NCBI RefSeq assembly: GCF_036634175.1
Contig: NZ_JAZIFX010000001.1
Span: forward strand, 2,294,001-2,358,000
Direction: 5' to 3'
DNA length: 64,000 nt
Origin: Streptomyces sp. P9-A2
GTDB taxonomy: Bacteria > Actinomycetota > Actinomycetes > Streptomycetales > Streptomycetaceae
In this document: positions 48,875-56,805 of the stretch, piece after piece
Numbering within the stretch: the first letter of the stretch is position 1
Layout: the number at the start of each line of letters is the position of its first letter
The notes under the pieces: model-generated
What the model saw: the letters and a program-made list of their open reading frames with translations, nothing else
What the model was told of the DNA's origin: nothing
Databases searched by the model: none
Translations under genes and position numbers: made by a program

Positions 48875-49208
48875 CCTCGACTTCCGGCACGACATGGACC
48901 ACCCCGTCCCCGGGCCCCCGAACACCAACCTCGCCGACATCCTCGAACGCGTCCTCGACAAGGGCATCGTGATCGCCGGCGACATCAAGATCGACCTTCT
49001 CGACATCGAGTTGCTGACCATCCGGCTGCGTCTCTTCGTGGCCTCCGTGGACACCGCGAAGAAGGCCGGCATCGACTGGTGGGAGACCGATCCGGCGCTC
49101 AGCTCCCGCGCGGCGCGAAGCGCTCTGCGGGAGGAGAACCGCGAACTGCGCGCCCGCCTGGAGGCACTCGAATCCGGGCCCCGGGACATGGCGTCGTCCG
49201 ATGCGTGA
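48867..49208 (+). CDS. gvpJ: Gas vesicle protein GvpJ (GvpA family)
   Basis: A 113-residue paralogue of GvpA, a minor shell or tip protein. The GvpA core is clear: NLADILERVLDKGIVIAGDI, KIDLLDIELLTIRLRLFVAS, then VDTAKKAGIDWWETDPALSS, typical of GvpJ. A short helical end ENRELRARLEALES follows. The GTG at 48867 overlaps the gvpZ end by 8 bases. It is followed by gvpL. Confidence 0.92.
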   Translation: MTDLDFRHDMDHPVPGPPNTNLADILERVLDKGIVIAGDIKIDLLDIELLTIRLRLFVASVDTAKKAGIDWWETDPALSSRAARSALREENRELRARLEALESGPRDMASSDA

Positions 49209-49227
49209 GCCGGGGAGGGACAGAGGC

Positions 49228-50061
49228 ATGACGGAGCGCAGCCCCGGAGCCCCGGGGACGACCGCCCTCTACGTGTACGCGGTCTGCCGCGCCGACGGAA
49301 GTCCGGTTCTCGACGGGGTGGCAGGGGTCACCCGGGACGAACCCCTGCGGACGCTTTCCCTCGGTTCGCTCACCGCGATCGTGCAGACCGTGCGGGCCGC
49401 CGAGTTCACGGACGAGGCCTGGCAGGAGCGTCTGACGGACGAGCCCGAACTCGAACGGTACGCGCGGGCCCACCACGAGGTCGTGTCGGCGGTCGCCGCC
49501 CAGGCACCCACGGTGCCCTTGCCCCTGGCGACGCTGTACACCGCGGAGGACAGGGCCGAGCGCGTGCTGGGCAACGAGTCGGCGCGCTTCCACACCGCCC
49601 TGAAGCGCATCGCGCACCATGCCGAATGGGGCGTGAAGGTCTACGCGACCGGCTCTCCGGGCGATGACGGCGGCGGGGCGGCGCAGCGGCCGGGCACGCC
49701 GAGCCCGCCGAGTACGCAGGGCGACCGGGGCCGTCCGGCTCCGGGAGCGGGGCGGGCTTATCTGGAACGCAAACGGAACCTGCGGGCACGGCGCGAGCGG
49801 CAGCGGGAGGAGTCCCTGCGCGTCGCCGAGACCGTGGACACGCGGGTGTGCCGCATCGCCAAGGCGTCCCGTCGGCTCCGGCCGCACGGCCCGGGAGCGG
49901 TCGGCGACCACCGCGTCCAGGTCCTGAACGCCACCTACCTGGTCGCCGAGCACCGGTCGGCCGAACTGGAGCTTTTGGCACAGGACTTGCGGGAAAACAC
50001 CGGCGCCGGAATCGAACTCTCGGGCCCGTGGGTGCCCTACTCCTTCGTGGGCGAGGTGTGA
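49228..50061 (+). CDS. gvpL: Gas vesicle protein GvpL (GvpF/L family)
   Basis: 277 residues from the ATG at 49228, chosen because ggaggg lies 9 bases before it; an ATG at 49201 inside gvpJ would add 9 residues. Family motifs are ALYVYAVCRADGSPVLDGVA, PTVPLPLATLYTAEDRAERV, GVKVYATG and the end LSGPWVPYSFVGEV. The middle holds a Pro/Gly-rich insertion and a basic helix (YLERKRNLRARRERQREE). It is thought to join GvpF, GvpG and others in the assembly complex. Confidence 0.92.
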   Translation: MTERSPGAPGTTALYVYAVCRADGSPVLDGVAGVTRDEPLRTLSLGSLTAIVQTVRAAEFTDEAWQERLTDEPELERYARAHHEVVSAVAAQAPTVPLPLATLYTAEDRAERVLGNESARFHTALKRIAHHAEWGVKVYATGSPGDDGGGAAQRPGTPSPPSTQGDRGRPAPGAGRAYLERKRNLRARRERQREESLRVAETVDTRVCRIAKASRRLRPHGPGAVGDHRVQVLNATYLVAEHRSAELELLAQDLRENTGAGIELSGPWVPYSFVGEV

Positions 50062-50064
50062 GGG

Positions 50065-50292
50065 GTGACGCACGACGTGGTGCCGTGGGACACCCCGGGC
50101 CCCTTGAACGGCCCCATCGGGGTGCCGTTGGTCGATCTTCTGGACCGGGTCCTGGCGACCGGGGTCGTCGTCAGTGGGGACCTGGTCATCGCGATCGCCG
50201 ATGTCCCGCTCGTGCGGGTGTCGTTGCACGCCCTGCTGTCGTCGGTCAGTGAACGCGTCCCCGCCCCCTGGGCCGACAGTGGGCCGCTGTGA
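50065..50292 (+). CDS. gvpS: Gas vesicle protein GvpS (small GvpA-family member)
   Basis: A 75-residue GvpA-like protein: PLVDLLDRVLATGVVVSGDL, VIAIADVPLVRVSLHALLSS, then a short tail. It is the third GvpA-type protein of the cluster (after gvpA and gvpJ) and probably a minor shell component. The GTG at 50065 lies 3 bases after the gvpL stop. Its own stop overlaps the gvpK start (GTGA). Confidence 0.9.
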   Translation: MTHDVVPWDTPGPLNGPIGVPLVDLLDRVLATGVVVSGDLVIAIADVPLVRVSLHALLSSVSERVPAPWADSGPL

Positions 50293-50567
50293 CGGCCTCA
50301 CGGGTCGACCTGGACTCCGAGCAGATGGGGCGCGATCTCGTCGCCCTGGTCCTCACCGTGGTGGAGCTCCTGCGCCAGTTGATGGAACGGCAGGCCCTGC
50401 GGCGCATCGACCAGGGCGACCTCACCGACGACCAGACCGACGAGATCGGCACCACCCTCATGCTGCTCGACCAGCGCATGACGGAACTCTGCGAGCAGCA
50501 CGGCGTACGCCCGGAGGATCTCAACCTCGATCTGGGGCCGCTCGGCACCCTGCTGCCCCGGGACTGA
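50289..50567 (+). CDS. gvpK: Gas vesicle protein GvpK
   Basis: A 92-residue helical protein of the GvpK family. The conserved block is MGRDLVALVLTVVELLRQLM, ERQALRRIDQGDLTDDQTDE, IGTTLMLLDQRM, ending LDLGPLGTLLPRD. GvpK is an essential assembly protein in other species and probably acts in vesicle growth. The GTG at 50289 overlaps gvpS. It is the last gene of the coupled operon; the next gene is 170 bases away. Confidence 0.93.
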   Translation: MTASRVDLDSEQMGRDLVALVLTVVELLRQLMERQALRRIDQGDLTDDQTDEIGTTLMLLDQRMTELCEQHGVRPEDLNLDLGPLGTLLPRD

Positions 50568-50737
50568 AGGGGAGACGGGGCGGGTGGATCCGGTGCCTCC
50601 GCCGGCCGCTCACCCGAATGGCGGAGGACCGGTTTCCGGAGCACAGTGGAGTGAGGGCGCGAGGCGGTGGATGCCGGTGGATGGCATCCGCCGGATCCGG
50701 CCCACCCCCCTCCCCGACAGCTCTGTGCGAGGAACTC

Positions 50738-51196
50738 ATGACGACGAACGACAGTCTGAGCGGCACTGCCCTGGGCACGGGCGGCACCGCGGGTGAAACC
50801 CCTGGGACGACCGTCATCGCGAACACCGTGGTCTCCACGATCGCGGGCATAGCCGTGCGCGAGACCGAGGGAATCTACTCTCTCGGCGGGGGCGCCTCGC
50901 GAGCTCTGGGAGCGGTCAAGGACAAGGTGTCCCGCTCCACCGACCCCAGTCGTGGTGTGAAGGTGGAGGTGGGCGAGAAGCAGACCGCCATCGACGTCGA
51001 TGTCGTGGTGGAGTACGGCATCGAGATCCTGGAGGCCGCGAGGGAGGTCCGCTCCCGGGTCACGGACGCGGTCGAGACGATGACCGGACTGGAGGTCGTC
51101 GAGATCAACATCAAGGTCCTCGACGTCCATGTCCCGGGGGCGGATGAGGGCGACGAGGGCACGGAGCGCGTTTCCTCGGGTTCCCGCGTCCAATGA
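50738..51196 (+). CDS. Asp23/Gls24-family envelope stress protein
   Basis: A 152-residue Asp23/Gls24 (DUF322) protein. The core reads VIANTVVSTIAGIAVRETEG, IYSLGG, VKVEVGEKQTAIDVDVVVEYG, IEILEAAREVRSRVTDAVET and LEVVEINIKVLDVHV, which is typical. Members in firmicutes are membrane-associated proteins induced by alkaline or cell-wall stress. The ATG at 50738 has a gagga site. It lies downstream of gvpK in the same direction and may be cotranscribed or independently stress-induced. A hairpin overlaps its stop. Confidence 0.9.
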   Translation: MTTNDSLSGTALGTGGTAGETPGTTVIANTVVSTIAGIAVRETEGIYSLGGGASRALGAVKDKVSRSTDPSRGVKVEVGEKQTAIDVDVVVEYGIEILEAAREVRSRVTDAVETMTGLEVVEINIKVLDVHVPGADEGDEGTERVSSGSRVQ

Positions 51197-51215
51197 CGCG
51201 GGTCTCCCGACCCGC
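51183..51215 (+). terminator. Overlapping hairpins at the end of the Gls24 gene
   Basis: cccgcgtc/gacgcggg (51183-51190 and 51195-51202, loop caat) and gcgggtc/gacccgc (51198-51204 and 51209-51215, loop tccc) are mutually exclusive stems. The first contains the stop codon. Either could end the transcript. Confidence 0.5.
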
Positions 51216-51292
51216 CTCGCACCCCTGCCTGCGGGAAACACCGTTACCTGAGGGGAACCGCTGACGGACTCGGCCGATGTCTCCGGGACGGC

Positions 51293-52570
51293 TCAGTCGG
51301 CGGAGGGTGCGGCCGGGTCTGTGGGGCACGGGGAGGTGGTCGGGGAAGACGTGGGGTCGGGGGACGGGGATCCTGACTCCGGGGAGCAGCCGTCCGGTTC
51401 GGTGGGTGAAGGGCCCGGGTCGGTGGGGCCCGGGTCGGTGGGGTCCGGGGAGGGCGACGGGTCTTCGGTGGGGGACTCCTCGGGTGGTGTGGAGGGGGTC
51501 TCGCTCTCCGGGGGTTCCGTCGGCGCGGAGGGGCCCGGTGACGGGGACGACGGGGAGGGAGAGGGGGAGGCGGTGGGTGACGGGGACGAGGAGGGGGGCC
51601 GTGTGGGGGTGGCCGGGTCCGGGCCGATGATGATGCCGTCGCCGTTCTCGTCCTCGGTGTCGGCGGGTTCGGTGGCCGGGGTGTCGCCGCCCGCGCCGGG
51701 GCTCCTGGGGATGACGCCCTTGCCGTCGGGGACGGTGTGGACTCCCCGGCTGTAGAAGTCCAGCCAGTGCCTGACCAGGTTCACGTAGGCGCGTGAGTGG
51801 TTGTAGCTGAGGATCGCCCGGTCCAGGTCCGCGGCCCGGCCTAAGTTCCGGTCGCCCGCGCACAGGTAGTGCCCGGCCGCCAGGGCCGCGTCGAAGATGT
51901 TGTTCGGGTCGGCGCGGCCGTCGTCGTTGCCGTCCGCGCCCCAGCGGGACCAGGTGGACGGCAGGAACTGCATCGGCCCCACCGCGCGGTCGTGGACCGT
52001 GTCACCGTCGTGGGCGCCCCCGTCCGTGTCCCGGATCAGGGCGAAACCCCGGCCGTTGAGCGGCGGGCCGGTGATGCGTCCCCGTGTGGTGCCGTTCTTG
52101 TCGACCGCTCCGCCGCGCGCCTGGCCGGACTCGACCTTGCCGATCGCCGCGAGCAGTTCCCAGGGCAGCCGGCAGCCGGGGTCCGTCCTGCCGACGGAGG
52201 TCTCGGCGGCCCGGTAGGCGCGCAGCACGGTGGCCGGGATGCCGGACTGGGAACGGAGGTCGCGGAAGAGCGCCGGGGCCGCCGACGCGACGTCCGGCAC
52301 CTTCAGGGGCGGGATGTCGGTGTGGTAGGAACCGTCGCCCGGCGGTGCGAGCTCGGCGTACGGGATGCCTGCCGCCGTCGGCCTGCCGTCGTCGCCGGTC
52401 GAGGAGGCGGTGTGGGCGTCCTTCACGTCCCGGGTGAGGCCGGGTGCCTGGGAGGCGGTGAGGGCAGCCACGGCCGTCACCGCGAGGGCGGTCGTCCGCA
52501 GTCTCCTGCGGGCCCGGCCGGGACGCCGACGTCGTGCGCGTGCGCGGTGTCGTGCACGGGGTAAGGACAT
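51293..52570 (-). CDS. Secreted lytic murein transglycosylase with Pro/Ser tail
   Basis: 425 residues. A long basic N-terminal region precedes a signal anchor (TTALAVTAVAALTASQAPG). The catalytic domain (about 100-300) is an SLT-type lytic transglycosylase: LPWELLAAIGKVESGQARGG with the catalytic Glu, VGPMQFLPSTWSRWG, IFDAALAAGHYLCAGDRNL, ILSYNHSRAYVNLV. It cleaves glycan strands of peptidoglycan. From about residue 320 the tail is Pro/Ser/Thr/Glu-rich and disordered, suited to crossing the wall. The third codon is TTA, the rare codon read by the bldA tRNA, so synthesis probably depends on development. It follows the Mce operon by 100 bases. Confidence 0.88.
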   Translation of the reverse strand: MSLPRARHRARARRRRPGRARRRLRTTALAVTAVAALTASQAPGLTRDVKDAHTASSTGDDGRPTAAGIPYAELAPPGDGSYHTDIPPLKVPDVASAAPALFRDLRSQSGIPATVLRAYRAAETSVGRTDPGCRLPWELLAAIGKVESGQARGGAVDKNGTTRGRITGPPLNGRGFALIRDTDGGAHDGDTVHDRAVGPMQFLPSTWSRWGADGNDDGRADPNNIFDAALAAGHYLCAGDRNLGRAADLDRAILSYNHSRAYVNLVRHWLDFYSRGVHTVPDGKGVIPRSPGAGGDTPATEPADTEDENGDGIIIGPDPATPTRPPSSSPSPTASPSPSPSSPSPGPSAPTEPPESETPSTPPEESPTEDPSPSPDPTDPGPTDPGPSPTEPDGCSPESGSPSPDPTSSPTTSPCPTDPAAPSAD

Positions 52571-52670
52571 GGCGGTCACTCCTGTCGGATGCGGGGCGTA
52601 CGTGCGGGGCCGTGCGCGCGGGGCCGTACGTGCGGGGCCGTGCATACGAGGTCGGTCGCGCGGCCGGCTC

Positions 52671-53516
52671 TCAGCGGCCGAAGGTGTCGATGTCGGAGAC
52701 GAGCCAGCGTCCGTCACGGTGGACGACGTCCACGGCGAGCAGGGCCCCGGCGTACACGCCCTCGTTCTGCCGCTGCTCCTGGTCGCCCTGCTCGCCCTTC
52801 GTGGCCTTCCCGTCCTTCTTCGCGGAGGGCTTGGTTCCGGCGGTGCCGACACTGCTCTGGTCGGCGTAGACGAGGACCCGGGCCCGGTCGCCGTCGATGC
52901 GTTCGACGGCGCTCTCGGTGACCGTCGTGGTGATCAGCGCCTTCTGCGCGTCGGCCCGCTCGCGGACGTCGGCGAGCAGGGTGTCGTGCCGGCCGACCGC
53001 CTTCTCCGTGAGGAGGTCCTTCGCGGCTTTCTCCAGGGCGCCGGGGTCGGTGTGGTCGTAGGAGAAGAGCGCCTCGACGGCCTTGGCCGTCTGCCCCTTG
53101 ATCTCGCTGGTGCGGGCGAGGTCGGTCAGGGCGGTGTTGCTCCGCGCGGGGTCGTCCCGGAGCGCCTCGGCCCGTGCGTGGGCCCAGCCAGCGAAGCCGC
53201 CGAGGAGCAGGGTCAGGGCGCAGAGGACCGCGAGGGTCGTGGCCGGGCGGCGCGGGCCGCGGCGGTCCCGGGGGTTCTTCCCGCCGGCCGCGCCCCCGGG
53301 CGCCTCCTTCCCGACCGTTCCGGGCGCCTTCCCGGCCGTTCCGGGCGCCTTCCCGGCCGTCTTCCCGTCCGTGGCCGGCTCGGCCGGAGGGGGGAGGACG
53401 GCCGTGTCGCCCGTGCCGGGCCGGCTCTCGGTGCCCGGCCGGGGCCCGGCGGAGGGGCGGGTCTCACGGGCCTGCCGGCGGCGCTGGCGGTTGATGTGAT
53501 GGCGGGTCGTCGACAT
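52671..53516 (-). CDS. Mce-associated membrane protein 4
   Basis: 281 residues. A long basic/Pro-rich cytoplasmic part holds repeats of GKAPGT. One membrane span (LAVLCALTLLLGGFAGWAHA, about 97-116) follows, then an outer domain with the typical Mce-associated strands LITTTVTESAVERIDGDRAR, VLVYADQ, and the end VDVVHRDGRWLVSDIDTF. Such proteins (Mas/Mam) stabilise or regulate Mce complexes. It is the last of four paralogues at the 3' side of the mce genes, 49 bases after the previous one. Confidence 0.82.
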   Translation of the reverse strand: MSTTRHHINRQRRRQARETRPSAGPRPGTESRPGTGDTAVLPPPAEPATDGKTAGKAPGTAGKAPGTVGKEAPGGAAGGKNPRDRRGPRRPATTLAVLCALTLLLGGFAGWAHARAEALRDDPARSNTALTDLARTSEIKGQTAKAVEALFSYDHTDPGALEKAAKDLLTEKAVGRHDTLLADVRERADAQKALITTTVTESAVERIDGDRARVLVYADQSSVGTAGTKPSAKKDGKATKGEQGDQEQRQNEGVYAGALLAVDVVHRDGRWLVSDIDTFGR

Positions 53517-53565
53517 CGTGCGGGTGTCCTCCTCGGTGCGGCGGCTGGCGTTGCACGGGGCCGGG

Positions 53566-54114
53566 TCAGCCGGCCGGTGTGCCGCCCACGGGTGCCTGGC
53601 CCAGGGCGCTCAGCTTCCAGCGGCCCTCGGTCCGGGTGAGTTCGCCGAGCATGCGACTGTCCTTGTCGGTCTTCGCGCCGTCGGCCGCCTCGACGGTGAC
53701 GCGCAGGGCGATCAGCACCCGGGCGCGTCCGGCGCGGTCGTCGATCTCGGTGACCGCGCCCGACAGCACCCGGGCCGTGGTGACCGTCTCCGCCGCTTTC
53801 ACCTGATCGGCGAACTCCGTTCGACCCGAAGCGAGTTGGTCGTGCAGCTCCCCGGTCGTCGAGGATTCCCACAGGTCGAGGCCCCGGTCCAGGTTCTGGT
53901 GGTCGAGCGTGTTGAGGTTCTGCACCGCCTGCTCCCCGGCGGCGAGCGCCTCGTCCCGTTGCCCGGCGTACGCGGCCCGGTCGTCGTGGGCCGCGCGGTA
54001 CCAGTCCTGTCCCGCCCACGCCGCGAAGCCGCCCGCGGTGAGGGTGAGGGCGAGCAGCACGGCCGGCAGCGGCCGGGCACGGGTTCCGGCGAGGGCGCGG
54101 ACCGCGCGTTTCAT
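53566..54114 (-). CDS. Mce-associated membrane protein 3
   Basis: 182 residues, starting at the ATG at 54114 (MKRAVRALAGTRARPLPAVL). It has one span (LPAVLLALTLTAGGFAAWAG), a helical region with LNTLDHQNLDRGLDLWES, and the outer beta domain TARVLSGAVTEIDDRAGRAR, ending GRWKLSALGQAPVGG. It is paralogous to the proteins at 54941 and 54141. A ggagc site precedes the start; the open frame upstream belongs to the gap. It probably assembles with the MCE proteins at the membrane. Confidence 0.82.
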   Translation of the reverse strand: MKRAVRALAGTRARPLPAVLLALTLTAGGFAAWAGQDWYRAAHDDRAAYAGQRDEALAAGEQAVQNLNTLDHQNLDRGLDLWESSTTGELHDQLASGRTEFADQVKAAETVTTARVLSGAVTEIDDRAGRARVLIALRVTVEAADGAKTDKDSRMLGELTRTEGRWKLSALGQAPVGGTPAG

Positions 54115-54140
54115 GGGGTGCTCCGTTCTCCCGCGCACGG

Positions 54141-54944
54141 TCAGCGGGCCTTGATGTCGGTGATCCGCCACTGGTCGTCCACGAGCCGTGCCGTGACGGT
54201 GAGTTGGGCCGCAGCGGTGGTGGCCGTGTCCTTGCCGCGGTGGGAGGTCTGGTCGAGGAAGACCAGCAGACGTGCTTTCCCGCCGTCGAGTTCGATCACT
54301 CCGGTGCGGGCGACCCGGGTGCTCAGGGTGACGTGCTGTTCGGTGAGGTCCTCGCGGACCTGGTCGAAGAGGGCCTGGTACTGGCGGGCGGCGCGGCCGC
54401 TGAGGGCGGTGCGCGCGGAACGTTCGGCGGCCGCGGTGCCGTCCGGTGTGTAGGAGAAGGCCCGCGCGAGGGCATGGCCGACCTCACCGGCGACACGGGT
54501 GGTGGCCTCGGTGTCGGTGAGCGCCTGGTTGCGGACGGGCGGTGCCGACCGCAGCTGATGGGCGCCGTAGAAGAAACCGCAGCCGGCGACGAGAAGCAGG
54601 GCGGCGGATCCGGCGAGGGCGGCCCGTCGAAGGCGTCCGGCGGGGATGCGGCCGGAGCGGGCGTCGCGTGTCGTGCCTGCCGGCTCCGGAGCGGCTTCCG
54701 ACTCCCCGGCTTCCGTAGCGGGTTGTACGTCTGCCACATCCGGCGCGCCCGGCGCATCCGGCGCGCCCGGTACGTTCCGCGTGCCCGGCGTACCCGATAC
54801 ATCCGACGTGCCCGACGTGCCCGACGTGCCCGACACATCCGGCGCGCCCAGCACGTCCGGCGCGGGAGTTCCGTCGGGCTCGGTCCGTCTGCCCCTGCGC
54901 AGCAGCCGGGTCAGCATCGGGGGCGGCATCGGGGTCGGCGTCAT
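54141..54944 (-). CDS. Mce-associated membrane protein 2
   Basis: 267 residues. A low-complexity cytoplasmic part of Gly-Ala-Pro-Asp-Val and Ser-Gly-Thr repeats (residues 25-80) precedes one span (AALAGSAALLLVAGCGFFYG, about 110-129). The outer domain contains LTEQHVTLSTRVARTGVIEL, LLVFLDQTSHRG, LTVTARLVDDQWRITDIKAR. The ATG at 54944 overlaps the stop of the upstream paralogue (ATGA). Its repeats are coded by degenerate 9- to 12-base units, so length variation between strains is likely. Confidence 0.82.
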   Translation of the reverse strand: MTPTPMPPPMLTRLLRRGRRTEPDGTPAPDVLGAPDVSGTSGTSGTSDVSGTPGTRNVPGAPDAPGAPDVADVQPATEAGESEAAPEPAGTTRDARSGRIPAGRLRRAALAGSAALLLVAGCGFFYGAHQLRSAPPVRNQALTDTEATTRVAGEVGHALARAFSYTPDGTAAAERSARTALSGRAARQYQALFDQVREDLTEQHVTLSTRVARTGVIELDGGKARLLVFLDQTSHRGKDTATTAAAQLTVTARLVDDQWRITDIKAR

Positions 54945-55492
54945 CGGCCGCTGCCCTCCTTCTCCTCGGAGGTCTCTCCCGCGTCCCGTGCCGTCCTCTC
55001 CCCCGTGACCGGCACCGCGCTCAGGGCTCTCACCTTCCACTCCCCCTCGTCCGTGCGGGCCAGAACCACCTCCAGCCTTTTGCGGTCGGTGGCCGGCTGC
55101 TTCGTCCCGGCGGGCGTGATCTCGACCCGGACGGTGGTGATGAGCTTGGCCGTGCCGGTGCGGGTGTCGAGGGCGGTGACGGCGGCCTCGGTGACCGTGC
55201 CGCGCGCCGAGGCACCCGTCTTGGCCTCGGTGCCGCCCAGTTCCTCGCGCAGGGGACCGGTGGAGGCGGCGCGCCAGGACGCTATGCCCTTCTCGGCCCG
55301 CTGCCGGGTGGAGGCGTCGAGTGTGGTGAGTACGGCGACGCCCTTGCGTCCGTCGGCGAGCGCCCGGTCGCGCTCCCTGCCGTAGGCGAGCGCGTCGTCG
55401 GTGCGTGCCTGGGCATAGGTCCACGCGCCGGTGCCGCAGAAGCCGAGCGCCAGTGCGAGCCCGACGCCGGTGAGGATGCGGGTCCGCCTCAT
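54941..55492 (-). CDS. Mce-associated membrane protein 1
   Basis: 183 residues, from the ATG at 55492 (MRRTRILTGVGLALALGFCG). It has a single N-terminal span, a helical stalk with VAVLTTLDASTRQRAEKGIA, and an outer domain ARGTVTEAAVTALDTRTGTA, LITTVRVEITPAG, EWKVRALSAVPV. It is coupled to the last MCE gene by an ATGA overlap and to the next paralogue in the same way. The series of four similar proteins suggests duplications within the operon. Confidence 0.83.
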   Translation of the reverse strand: MRRTRILTGVGLALALGFCGTGAWTYAQARTDDALAYGRERDRALADGRKGVAVLTTLDASTRQRAEKGIASWRAASTGPLREELGGTEAKTGASARGTVTEAAVTALDTRTGTAKLITTVRVEITPAGTKQPATDRKRLEVVLARTDEGEWKVRALSAVPVTGERTARDAGETSEEKEGSGR

Positions 55493-56805
55493 CGGGTGCT
55501 CCCGGTGGCCGGGGTGAGCAGGGCCGTCATGTCCTCGGGTGCCTCGCCGTCCTGGCCGGGCAGGGCGAGGGCGCCGGGGAGCGTGGCCGTACCGGCCGTC
55601 CTCGCCCCGCCGTCGCTGCCGCTGCCGCCGCTGTGGTTCCCGTCGGAGCCGCTGCCGGAGGGCAGGGTGCCGGGCTTGGCCGGTTCGGGTACCGGGCCGC
55701 CCTTCGGAGCGTTCGCCGAGCCGCGCACGTTGACCCCGTCCGTGGCGGAGGCGGTGCAGGCCGCGCCGGTGTTGAGGGCGGGCGTGGTGCCGAGGTCGAG
55801 CCCGTTGCGGTAGCGGGTGGCGCCGTATCCGGCGGTGCAGGGCAGGGGGTTGAAGAAGGTGACGGCCATGCCGAAGTTCAGCTTTCCTCCGTCGACGGCG
55901 GTGGCCCCGGCGGCGACGGCCGCCGGGAACTTCACCAGGAACTCCTCCGTGCCGCGCTGCCGGGTGACGGCGATCTCGGAGGTGGTGAGCAGGTTGGCGA
56001 GGACGACGCCGAGGCTCGGGTCGAGGTCCCGCAGGACGCCGCTGACCTGGGTGGCGGCTTCGGGGGTGACGGTCAGCAGGCGGCGCAGGTCGGCGTCGGA
56101 GCCCTTGAGGGCGCGGGCCAGTTCCTCCGCTCCGGTGGCGAAGTCGCGGATGGCCTGTGCCTCTTCGGCCTGGGTGCGCAGGACGGTCTCGCCGTCGGTG
56201 ATGAGCCGGGTGGTGGACGGCAGGTTGCGGTCGGCGGCCTCCACGAAGCCGCTGCCGCTCTCGAGCAGGACCTCGAGGTCGTCGCCGTGGCCCTCGAAGG
56301 CCTTGCCGAACTCGTCCACGACCGTGCGCAGGTCTTCGAGCGGTACGGAGGCGGCGAGGGCGTTCACGCTGCTGAGGACGTCGGTGACGGGGGCGGGGAC
56401 CTGGGTGTCGGTCTCTTCGATGCGGGTGCCCTCGGCGAGGTAGGGGCCGCCGTCGCTCTCGGGCCGCAGGTCGATGTACTGCTCGCCCACGGCGGAGAGT
56501 CCGGCGACCACCGCGCGGGTGTCGGCGGGGATGCGCGGGGCGGACTTCTTGATGCGGAGTTCGGCGACGACGCCGTCGGCGGTGAGGCCGATCGGGCCGA
56601 CCCGTCCCACCGAGACGCCCCGGTAGGTGACGTCGGAGTGGGTGAACAGGCCGCCGGTGCGCGGGAGCAGCACGTCGACGGTGTAGTGGTCGGCGACGCC
56701 GATGTGCCGGCCGAGGTCGGCGTAGCGGATGCCGAGGAACGAGAGGGCGAGGACGGCGACGAGGAGGAAGGCGAGGTTCTTCAGCCGTACGGCGAGGGTG
56801 ATCAA
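55489..56805 (-). CDS. mceF: MCE-family lipid-transport protein, sixth (MceF position)
   Basis: 438 residues. An N-terminal anchor (LKNLAFLLVAVLALSFLGIR) is followed by the MCE/MlaD domain (about 35-115: YTVDVLLPRTGGLFTHSDVT, YRGVSVGRVGPIGL, VVAGLSAVGEQYIDLRP). A long helical part that forms the transport tunnel follows, with the segment FNPLPCTAGYGATRYRNG. The Gly/Ser-rich end is disordered. MCE proteins form a hexamer carrying lipids or sterols from the envelope to the YrbE permeases. The ATG overlaps the previous stop. The letter is assigned by position. Confidence 0.87.
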   Translation of the reverse strand: MITLAVRLKNLAFLLVAVLALSFLGIRYADLGRHIGVADHYTVDVLLPRTGGLFTHSDVTYRGVSVGRVGPIGLTADGVVAELRIKKSAPRIPADTRAVVAGLSAVGEQYIDLRPESDGGPYLAEGTRIEETDTQVPAPVTDVLSSVNALAASVPLEDLRTVVDEFGKAFEGHGDDLEVLLESGSGFVEAADRNLPSTTRLITDGETVLRTQAEEAQAIRDFATGAEELARALKGSDADLRRLLTVTPEAATQVSGVLRDLDPSLGVVLANLLTTSEIAVTRQRGTEEFLVKFPAAVAAGATAVDGGKLNFGMAVTFFNPLPCTAGYGATRYRNGLDLGTTPALNTGAACTASATDGVNVRGSANAPKGGPVPEPAKPGTLPSGSGSDGNHSGGSGSDGGARTAGTATLPGALALPGQDGEAPEDMTALLTPATGSTR

